Made by a program: the position numbers and the translations under genes | Shown here: piece after piece, positions 7,957-14,431 of the stretch | How positions within the stretch are numbered: the first letter of the stretch is position 1 | How the letters are laid out: every line of letters begins with the position of its first letter | NCBI RefSeq assembly: GCF_019457885.1 | Contig: NZ_JAHZST010000023.1 | Location: forward strand, 1 to 52,505 | Source of the DNA: Shewanella nanhaiensis | GTDB lineage: Bacteria; Pseudomonadota; Gammaproteobacteria; Enterobacterales; Shewanellaceae | Direction: 5' to 3' | DNA length: 52,505 nt | Notes under the pieces: generated by a model | Database searches by the model: none | Told to the model about the DNA's origin: nothing | Seen by the model: only the letters and a program-made list of their open reading frames with translations

Positions 7957-8406
7957 AAAAGAAAAGGCATACCTTTTAAGGTATGCCCAATACTTTTTAG
8001 CTTCCTGCTAACTAACTGCTTCCTGCAACATCCGTGAATGACACTCTCCTATCTCATCCCTGAACATCCCTCTATTCCCTGTGCCACAAAGTTAATCTTA
8101 TATAGGCACTAAATCCCTTTACCAGCAACTCCGTCTTACTGTTCCCCTATCCTTGGGTTATCCATCAGCATCCTGCAAGTCATCCCTAATTTCCGTCAAA
8201 GGAAGCTTGTATAATCAAGATTATACAGTCCATAATTCAGGTATCCTTTCCCAAACAGATTAAGTCCTTTCAACCTATTTATACCAATTTGAACCTATCT
8301 AAGATTTTGTCCTTGATAAGGCTCACCTTCCATTTGGCTTCCTGTTACGCTCCCGCGCATAGCAACTTCCTAGTCACCCGATCTCATCCTAAGATCAACA
8401 ATTCAA
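7957..8406 (-). ncRNA. CsrB-family CsrA-sequestering RNA, copy B
   Basis: A second GGA-rich non-coding stretch of about 0.45 kb with about 25 GGA triplets on the minus strand (CAGGAAGC, AGGGATG, AAGGAT and others). It ends in the hairpin at 7966-7987. The tail CCTTTTCTTTTATCTGG closely matches the tail of copy A, arguing for duplication. The 5' end is an estimate from a TAGAGA hexamer (complement of 8413-8418). A GacA half-site lies near 8589-8598. The rest of the sequence differs strongly from copy A, so the two copies are old or fast evolving. Confidence 0.85.
7966..7987 (-). terminator. Terminator of CsrB-like RNA B
   Basis: Perfect 8-bp stem GGCATACC / GGTATGCC, followed on the minus strand by TTTTCTTTTATC. 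Confidence 0.85.
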
Positions 8407-8588
8407 ATTCACTCTCTAGTAGCTGAACATCTGTTTTATTAACTCTAACTTAAAAAGTTATATATTGAGAGAGAGAGTAGATTCATAATCAAAACAACCA
8501 AAAAGAGCGCAACCACAACACCGAGCTAACAGACTGAATAATATAGAGTATAATTATCTCAAATATAAAACAGTCATTATTTACAGTG

Positions 8589-8624
8589 GATCTCTTACGT
8601 CTTTGTGCGATATATCTCACAAAG
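8589..8624 (-). promoter_or_regulatory. GacA/UvrY half-site and adjacent palindrome upstream of RNA B
   Basis: On the minus strand GTAAGAGATC (8589-8598) matches ten consecutive positions of the GacA/UvrY sequence; the second half is degenerate. It is centred about 185 nt upstream of the estimated RNA 5' end. Directly next to it, 8601-8624 forms a near-perfect 24-bp palindrome (arms CTTTGTG and CACAAAG). The remaining upstream region 8407-8588 is AT-rich with a GA-dinucleotide run near 8467. Confidence 0.55.
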
Positions 8625-8716
8625 GTTTTAGCAAGAACTCGGATCACATTTTTACAGAGTTAGATAATAAGTTAGCTAAAACTGAGGTAGGAGGCACGCT
8701 AAACGAAGAGCTTGGC

Positions 8717-9064
8717 TCAAGTATTAGATTTTCGTTGAAAAAACTTAGCTATTCGTTGTGTAAACATAACCCAATCACCGAAAAGGCTATAGAGAGGATA
8801 TTGAAAAGTCGCAGGTCTGTTCTTCTCAAAAACAAAGTGGCCAACCCAAGCAAATCCGTAACCCACCAAAGGTAATAGAGCTAATTGAATCCAGTTTTGG
8901 CTGATCAAAGTCTCTATTAAGATGACTAAAACCAAAAAGCTGCCTATATAGTGAAGTGCTCTGCATGTGGTATTTTGGTGCTGAGAGAGGTAAAAAGGAT
9001 AAAACGCTTTAAAAGTAGCGTACTCTCTATTTTTTGAAGATTGAGATGGCTTACTCATTTTCAT
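8717..9064 (-). CDS. Mpo1-like (DUF962) membrane protein
   Basis: About 115 residues with two or three membrane segments, belonging to the Mpo1/DUF962 family (the yeast member is a 2-hydroxy fatty acid dioxygenase). The family signature YPFYLSQHQNTTCRALHYIG is present, as is a second histidine-bearing segment GYGFAWVGHFVFEKNRPATF. An upstream ATG at 9094 lies deep in the GNAT gene. I prefer ATG 9064 (or 9058), giving MKMSKPSQ or MSKPSQ and a short overlap with the acetyltransferase stop, so translation is likely coupled. A substrate in this bacterium is not known. Confidence 0.85.
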   Translation of the reverse strand: MKMSKPSQSSKNREYATFKAFYPFYLSQHQNTTCRALHYIGSFLVLVILIETLISQNWIQLALLPLVGYGFAWVGHFVFEKNRPATFQYPLYSLFGDWVMFTQRIAKFFQRKSNT

Positions 9065-9698
9065 GGCCGCGATAAAAAAGAAGCTCGCCTTCAACTTTAC
9101 CTATCGAAAGCTGCTCTAATAGAGTAAATCCATGTTGACTAAAAAGCAGAGCATGATTTTGATCGCTAGCAAAGACACCTATCCCATCAAGCTCAGGTTG
9201 TTCATCACACCAGCTTAATGTTGCCTGAACCAACTGACCTCCTAACCCCTTCCCCTGCTCGGTTGGAGAAACGGCAATAAATTGTAAGATACCGCAATGA
9301 GGACTAGGTAAGTGCTCCAACAAAGAGGACTCCTTCTTGATTAAAGCTTGAGTTGACTGCCATCCAGTACTGATTAGCATTTTTAAACGCCAATGCCAGT
9401 ATCTAGACTCTCCAAGAGGAACTTGTTGGGTCACAATACATGCAACGCCCACCATTCTATCAGCATCAAATAACCCAATTAATGCCTGCTCTTGCTGCCA
9501 TAACTCATTAAGCTCTTCACGTATTGCCCCTCTGAGCTTCTGCTCATACATGGGCATATCACCAGCATATAAAGAATCGATAAAAAAGGGGTCATCATGG
9601 TAAGCGTTATAGAGTATTGAAGCTGCAACACGCAGATCTTCAGCAGTTAAATATACGGCTCGATGCGCTTGCGATATTGCACTATCTTCTTTAGTCAT
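9051..9698 (-). CDS. GNAT family N-acetyltransferase
   Basis: A 215-residue cytosolic protein of the GNAT fold. The acetyl-CoA binding motif A is ILQFIAVSPTEQGKGLGGQLV; further on, FASDQNHALLFSQHGF matches the motif B region. The N-terminal half (about 20-120) is family-specific and does not reveal the acceptor. A TTG at 9701 precedes the ATG at 9698, which I take as start. It overlaps the Mpo1-like gene and diverges from DUF2789. Confidence 0.85.
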   Translation of the reverse strand: MTKEDSAISQAHRAVYLTAEDLRVAASILYNAYHDDPFFIDSLYAGDMPMYEQKLRGAIREELNELWQQEQALIGLFDADRMVGVACIVTQQVPLGESRYWHWRLKMLISTGWQSTQALIKKESSLLEHLPSPHCGILQFIAVSPTEQGKGLGGQLVQATLSWCDEQPELDGIGVFASDQNHALLFSQHGFTLLEQLSIGKVEGELLFYRGHENE

Positions 9699-9863
9699 CA
9701 ACTGGCAACCTTTGATCTAGATCAATTAACACCAATGTATCAACTGAAATTAACAGTGTAAATATCAATCATAAAATGCTGTTAATATAATCACTTTTAT
9801 TCAAGTATGATCCATACTAGTAGTAACTGTTAATCATAGGTATACACGTATAAGGAGCAGTCA

Positions 9864-10103
9864 ATGGACACGACGCCTCAAGACCTTAACCATCTATTTG
9901 AGCAACTCGGCATAGAGAGCAGTGAAGAGAATATCGATAAGTTTATTGCAGAGTCTACGATCCCCAATAATGTACTTCTTTACGAAGCCGATTTTTGGAC
10001 TGAGTCTCAAAAAAGTTTTTTAAAAGAAGCGATAGATGAAGACGCCCAATGGTCTGAACTCATCGACCATTTAGACGCCCTAATTAGAAGATCAGATACT
10101 TAA
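9864..10103 (+). CDS. DUF2789 family protein
   Basis: A 79-residue acidic, soluble protein. The pattern (LNHLFEQLGIESSEENIDKFI, then LLYEADFWTESQKSFLKEAIDEDAQWSELIDHLDALIR) fits DUF2789, a small helical family of unknown function. TAAGGAG is well placed before the ATG. Its 3' end overlaps the convergent DUF3192 gene by 12 nt. Confidence 0.85.
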   Translation: MDTTPQDLNHLFEQLGIESSEENIDKFIAESTIPNNVLLYEADFWTESQKSFLKEAIDEDAQWSELIDHLDALIRRSDT

Positions 10104-10454
10104 GTAGGCCTTCTCTCCCCAACCAACAACAGCATTATTACTGATGACGACAGGAGTACATTCATCTTTTGTCGTCTTACCATCACCTTTAGTTCTCTGA
10201 GTTCGATAAAAAAGTACATGGACCTCTTTATCATCCTTCATATAAGCCTCATAAAAGTCAGCATCCCCCATCAGCACCTTAACCTGATCTTGACTCATTC
10301 CCAGATTGAGTTTGGTTAAATTATCCCGATTGGCTGATTGGGTTTTCTCCCAGTGATTCCAATCGGAATCACCTTCACCAAGGTTGATTACACAACCCGA
10401 TAAACCTAAACTTGCTACCCCAACAAATACTAAACCAATTAAACGTGTTTTCAT
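10092..10454 (-). CDS. DUF3192 family lipoprotein
   Basis: 120 residues with a lipoprotein signal peptide: lipobox LSGC with the lipidated cysteine at 21. The mature part has LNLGMSQDQVKVLMGDADF, a BamE/SmpA-like turn motif seen in DUF3192, and a later cysteine. Probably tethered to the envelope; function unknown. AGGAAG precedes the ATG. It diverges from 10598 and converges with DUF2789. Confidence 0.85.
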   Translation of the reverse strand: MKTRLIGLVFVGVASLGLSGCVINLGEGDSDWNHWEKTQSANRDNLTKLNLGMSQDQVKVLMGDADFYEAYMKDDKEVHVLFYRTQRTKGDGKTTKDECTPVVISNNAVVGWGEKAYLSI

Positions 10455-10597
10455 TATGACTTCCTGTTTCTTTATTATCGTTAAACGCTTTTAAAGCAAA
10501 TTACAGGCCAAATCATATCTACATGTTTATATTAAGTTTTATTTTTAATATATACTTTTAATTAGTCTTTTAGGCTAGTGAGTGAGAAAAATCACCA

Positions 10598-10927
10598 ATG
10601 ATGAGTCCTTTAGAACAAGTATTAGCTGCAGCCAAGTCGATCGCAGACGCAGGAAAGCAACCAAGTCTTGCCCTGATAAAAACAAAATTAGGAAATAGTA
10701 TCCCCATGCCGATACTTATCCAAGGCTTGCAACAGTTTAAATCTATGTCTCAGGATGCAATAGAGCAGCTTCAAGCACTCACAGCTGATGTATCGCTAAG
10801 TCAAAAAAACGAAGAGTTATCTGAGCTTGATACGCTAAAGTTGGAACTAAAACGACTAAAAGAAGACTACCAACAGCTTAATAATCGATTAACTGCACTT
10901 GAATCTGACTATAGGTCTCAAAAATAA
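10598..10927 (+). CDS. Small protein with possible HTH and C-terminal coiled coil
   Basis: 109 residues. The first 45 (AAAKSIADAGKQPSLALIKTKLG) resemble a KfrA-type DNA-binding start, where a helix is followed by G-x-P-T/S and a second helix; this is a guess. Residues about 60-105 are a heptad-rich coiled coil. Two adjacent ATGs could be the start. It is coupled to the DUF2310 gene by a TAATG overlap, so the two are probably co-produced. I do not recognise a named family with confidence. Confidence 0.7.
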   Translation: MMSPLEQVLAAAKSIADAGKQPSLALIKTKLGNSIPMPILIQGLQQFKSMSQDAIEQLQALTADVSLSQKNEELSELDTLKLELKRLKEDYQQLNNRLTALESDYRSQK

Positions 10928-11700
10928 TGCATGTTGTTGAACTTAGATTTGAGTGTTTTGACAACACCACAATCACAGCGGCTGAGAAAGCAATAAATGG
11001 TCTTTTAGAAGCCTACAGAGCCAATGGGCAGGTATTAGGCAGAGAGTTTGCCGTAGCTTTCAACGAGGGAGACTTTAAAGTCAGGCTCTTGATGCCGGAA
11101 AAAAGCAGCTTAGCTAAACGTTACAACAGCCCTTGGGTTAATGCTGCATTGGCTGAACTGACAACAGCTAAACTGCTTGCTCCTCGAGAGAAATATATTG
11201 GTCAGGATATTAACTCAGAGGTAAGCAGTTCTGATAAACCAAGCTGGCAACTGCTCTATACCAGTTATGTGCATATGTGCTCACCAATACGAAATGGCGA
11301 CACACTCCAGCCAATCCCACTTTATCAGTTACCCGCCACTTTTAACGGCGATCATAAACGCGTAATAAGATGGCAAACGGAGTGGCAGGCTTGCGATGAA
11401 CTTCAGATGGCTGCTGCCACTAAAGCGGAATTTGCAGCATTGGAGGAGCTAACCTCAACAAAAAGCGATCTTTTCCGGCGTGGTTGGGACATACGAGGTC
11501 GGGTCGAATTTCAAACGAAGATCCCAACATACTACTACCTGTATCGAGTAGGCGGTGATAGCTTGGCCGCCGAAAAAGAGCGACCTTGCCCCCGCTGTGG
11601 CAACCAAGAGTGGTTACTGGATGAACCGCTACTGGATATGTTTCACTTTCGCTGCGATGAGTGTCGTATTGTTTCAAACATCTCTTGGGATCATCTTTAA
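10927..11700 (+). CDS. Zn-ribbon protein, DUF2310 family
   Basis: 257 residues; matches DUF2310 (Zn-ribbon-containing, possibly nucleic-acid-binding). The C-terminal CPRCGN and CDEC pairs form a four-cysteine zinc ribbon (about 224-246). The N-terminal part is mixed alpha/beta with no catalytic motif I recognise. One-base overlap with the preceding coiled-coil gene; convergent with syd, 8 nt apart. Confidence 0.85.
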   Translation: MHVVELRFECFDNTTITAAEKAINGLLEAYRANGQVLGREFAVAFNEGDFKVRLLMPEKSSLAKRYNSPWVNAALAELTTAKLLAPREKYIGQDINSEVSSSDKPSWQLLYTSYVHMCSPIRNGDTLQPIPLYQLPATFNGDHKRVIRWQTEWQACDELQMAAATKAEFAALEELTSTKSDLFRRGWDIRGRVEFQTKIPTYYYLYRVGGDSLAAEKERPCPRCGNQEWLLDEPLLDMFHFRCDECRIVSNISWDHL

Positions 11701-11708
11701 GTAAGAAG

Positions 11709-12377
11709 TTACGATCTGGTGCCTTTCAAGTTCTGCCACATCAGCTTAATACGGTGCCAGATCCCGGGATGTTCTAACTCAGACATGGACTCCTCTACGT
11801 GTATCTCAGGAGGGGCAACTCTCGGTGTTAAGGAGTCGATGAAACTCTCAAGTGATTCGGCAAGCTTTTCACTTGGGGTTTCACCTGGGATCTCAATCCA
11901 AACGCTACCATCACTGTTATCAATTGTTAGCATTCTATCGCCATCACCTAAAACACCGATAAACCAAGTTGGCGCCTGCTTAAGTTTCCTCTTCATCATC
12001 AGATGGCCAATGATATTTTGCTGCAAACACTCAAAATCACTCATGTTCCATACCTGAAGTAACTCACCCTCCCCCCACTTTGACTGAAAAAGTAGCGGTG
12101 CTGAAAAGTACTGGCAATAAAAATGATTAATATCTGTGTGTAACTTCATATCTAAGGCCGAATCAACATTATCAAAAGAGACACTATCCTCTCTTTCTAC
12201 TGGATGCCAGAGAACAACTTTATCCATCTGCGCCATAAGCTCATCATCACTAAACTCCCCCTCAATACAGGGAGATGACTCGCCTTGGGGATAATAGCGA
12301 GGAGATTCACCTAGTTTATCTAAATAAGCTTGATGGTATATTTTTAAAAATTTATCCAGTGCAGGTAAAGAAGACAC
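11709..12377 (-). CDS. syd: SecY-interacting protein Syd
   Basis: 222 residues, peripheral to the inner membrane, known in E. coli to bind SecY and monitor translocon integrity. Family segments include SPCIEGEFSDDEL, the INHFYCQYFSAPL region, and LQQNIIGHLMMKRKLKQAPTW (E. coli has ENLIGHLVTQKRLKLPPT). It starts with GTG; no better start lies downstream. It diverges from queF across about 60 bp, the same pairing as in E. coli, where csrB lies on the other side of syd. Confidence 0.92.
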   Translation of the reverse strand: MSSLPALDKFLKIYHQAYLDKLGESPRYYPQGESSPCIEGEFSDDELMAQMDKVVLWHPVEREDSVSFDNVDSALDMKLHTDINHFYCQYFSAPLLFQSKWGEGELLQVWNMSDFECLQQNIIGHLMMKRKLKQAPTWFIGVLGDGDRMLTIDNSDGSVWIEIPGETPSEKLAESLESFIDSLTPRVAPPEIHVEESMSELEHPGIWHRIKLMWQNLKGTRS

Positions 12378-12399
12378 TTAGCTGTTGTCCAAAATCAGG

Positions 12400-12405
12400 T
12401 ATAAT
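12400..12405 (+). promoter_or_regulatory. Probable -10 element of queF
   Basis: Perfect TATAAT in the 60-bp syd-queF divergent gap, 32 nt before the preferred queF ATG. The -35 region is weak. Confidence 0.45.
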
Positions 12406-12436
12406 GATCGCCTATTTTGCCATGGAAAAACCATTG

Positions 12437-13294
12437 ATGACACAAGTTCATGATCCCTATAGTAATGCACAGGCCCTTTCTGAACTGACGCTTGGAAAAG
12501 CGACTGGCTATCAGTCTGAGTATGATGCATCACTGTTGCAAGGGGTTCCCCGTAAACTAAACCGTGATGCCATAGGCCTCAGCAATACGTTACCTTTCCA
12601 CGGCAGTGATATCTGGACAGGCTATGAACTTTCCTGGCTCAATGCCAAGGGAAAGCCTATGGTGGCTATCGCTGAATTCCTACTTAGTTTTGATAGTGAA
12701 AACCTTATTGAGTCCAAATCTTTTAAGCTATATCTCAATAGTTTTAATCAAACCAAATTTGAAAATCTAGAACAGGTTCAAACAACCTTAGCCACTGACC
12801 TTAGTCAATGTGCAAAGGGCGAAGTATTAGTAAAGGTTATAGAGCCTAAGCAGTTTATCCACCAACGCGTTGTTGAACTGCCAGGTACCTGTATTGACGA
12901 TCTTGATATTGAAGTTGAAGATTACAGTTTTAATCCTGAATACCTCATCGACAGCACAGATGAAAAGGCGATGGTGGCAGAAACCTTAAACTCAAATCTA
13001 TTAAAGTCTAACTGCTTAATTACCTCTCAACCTGATTGGGGCAGTGTGATGATCCGCTACCAGGGACCTAAAATAGATAGAGAAAAGCTACTGCGCTACC
13101 TGATATCGTTTCGCCAGCATAATGAGTTTCATGAGCAGTGCATCGAGCGTATCTTTGTCGATCTAAAACGTTTCTGTCACTGTGCAAAATTAACTGTCTA
13201 CGCACGCTACACTAGGCGCGGTGGCTTAGATATCAACCCATACCGCAGTGATTTTGAGCATCCCCCAGAGAGTCATAGACTCGCTAGGCAGTAA
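12437..13294 (+). CDS. queF: NADPH-dependent 7-cyano-7-deazaguanine reductase QueF
   Basis: A 285-residue cytosolic enzyme that reduces preQ0 to preQ1 in queuosine biosynthesis. It is the long (YqcD) type: ESKSFKLYLNSF (about 92-103) is the QueF motif for NADPH, and C193 in SNCLITSQPDWG is the nucleophile forming the thioimide with substrate. The C terminus (YARYTRRGGLDINPYRS) is near-invariant. An upstream start at 12275 would add 54 unrelated residues overlapping syd; the ATG at 12437 matches the E. coli length (282). Confidence 0.95.
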   Translation: MTQVHDPYSNAQALSELTLGKATGYQSEYDASLLQGVPRKLNRDAIGLSNTLPFHGSDIWTGYELSWLNAKGKPMVAIAEFLLSFDSENLIESKSFKLYLNSFNQTKFENLEQVQTTLATDLSQCAKGEVLVKVIEPKQFIHQRVVELPGTCIDDLDIEVEDYSFNPEYLIDSTDEKAMVAETLNSNLLKSNCLITSQPDWGSVMIRYQGPKIDREKLLRYLISFRQHNEFHEQCIERIFVDLKRFCHCAKLTVYARYTRRGGLDINPYRSDFEHPPESHRLARQ

Positions 13295-13313
13295 TCCCTA
13301 TATAAATGGATAA

Positions 13314-13346
13314 AAGTAGAGGGGCTGTTTTTCAGCGCTTCTACTT
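13314..13346. terminator. Possible terminator between queF and the LysR gene
   Basis: Arms AAGTAGA and TCTACTT with an inner CTG/CAG pairing around TTTTT. There is no clear T-tail on either side. Confidence 0.4.
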
Positions 13347-13369
13347 CAACATCGCAAAAAGCATACCTC

Positions 13370-14272
13370 TTACTTCATTAACAGTAACAGCGTCTCCCTT
13401 AGCCACAAGTTAGCCGCATTGTGCTGTAACTTTTTACACCACACCATATACAGGTCAATCGGCTCTGTAACAAAAGGGAGCGGTAATACCTGTAAACCAA
13501 ATAACTCCGCATAGGCGTCCGTATATGATTGTGTCGCTACCGCGATGGCATCGGATTTAGCCGCTGTCGCCAGCATATTTAACAAAGACGATTGCTCACC
13601 ATACATCTCTCTTTTGGGAAGCACCTCTTTGGTCATTAGATCAGCCATGCTCAGATTAGAGCGACGCATGTTATGGATAATATGCTTCTCAGCAAAATAC
13701 TGCTCTGTGCTTAAACTTCCCTGGATTCTAGGGTGCTCCTTTCTAACCACACAGTTCAACTTGTCCTGCATTACTTTTGTCGAAGCAAAAGAGGCCAGAT
13801 GAGGCTGCGTAATATCTAGGGCCAGATCCACCTTCTCCAGCTGCAGATCCATCTGTATCTGCTCCTCCCCTATTGGGGTTTCACGAAACACGATATCAAT
13901 TGCGCTATCACACAAGTATTCATCTACCCGAGTTTGCAATAGCTGAATAACTGTCTCATTCGCATAAACATAGAAGCTTCGCTTGCTCTGCTTAGGATCA
14001 AAAAGGTGCAAGCCTGACACCACCTGCTCAATAGCCAGCAGGGGCTGCTCAAGTTGTTGATATAGGTTTAATGCAACTGATGTTGGCTTAACTCCTCGAC
14101 CAACACGAATAAACAGCTCCTCACCAATAGATAACTTCAATCTTGCAATGGCGTTACTCACCGACGATTGAGTCAAATTTAGCTCCTCTGCCGCTCGGCT
14201 AAATGAAGCCGTTTTACAGACAATGGAGAAGACGCGCAGTAAGTTCAGATCCAGTGGTTTTTCTTGAGACAT
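13370..14272 (-). CDS. LysR family transcriptional regulator
   Basis: About 300 residues: an N-terminal winged HTH (DLNLLRVFSIVCKTASFSRAAEELNLTQSSVSNAIARLK) and a periplasmic-binding-like effector domain from about residue 90. I prefer the ATG at 14272 (MSQEKPLDLN) to that at 14290, because AGG lies six nt upstream and a LysR-box-like palindrome (14281-14303) then sits just upstream. It diverges from the alkyl sulfatase gene and probably controls it, and maybe the porin. The effector is not known. Confidence 0.88.
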   Translation of the reverse strand: MSQEKPLDLNLLRVFSIVCKTASFSRAAEELNLTQSSVSNAIARLKLSIGEELFIRVGRGVKPTSVALNLYQQLEQPLLAIEQVVSGLHLFDPKQSKRSFYVYANETVIQLLQTRVDEYLCDSAIDIVFRETPIGEEQIQMDLQLEKVDLALDITQPHLASFASTKVMQDKLNCVVRKEHPRIQGSLSTEQYFAEKHIIHNMRRSNLSMADLMTKEVLPKREMYGEQSSLLNMLATAAKSDAIAVATQSYTDAYAELFGLQVLPLPFVTEPIDLYMVWCKKLQHNAANLWLRETLLLLMK

Positions 14273-14280
14273 ACTAAGCC

Positions 14281-14303
14281 TAATATTCACAATATAAATA
14301 TTA
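14281..14303. promoter_or_regulatory. LysR-box-like inverted repeat
   Basis: Perfect arms TAATATT and AATATTA with a 9-nt spacer, in the LysR/alkyl sulfatase divergent region. Size and AT-richness fit an autoregulatory LysR site (T-N11-A class). Binding is inferred. Confidence 0.5.
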
Positions 14304-14431
14304 GAACACAGGTTAAGCCTAATTATTTATCAATTCAAGCAAGATAAACTGATTTCAACGTTTAGAAATAGACCAGCCCTTACATCAATCCTTAAGGCTG
14401 AACCGACTTACTCTTGAAAGAGGCTCTACCG

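Noticed and set aside
8601..8624. CRP site
   Set aside because: TGTG and CACA are ten bases apart, two more than the CRP consensus allows.
8603..8875. 90-codon plus-strand ORF starting at TTG
   Set aside because: It opens in the GacA-box/palindrome region and runs antisense through the well-supported Mpo1-like gene; no ribosome site.
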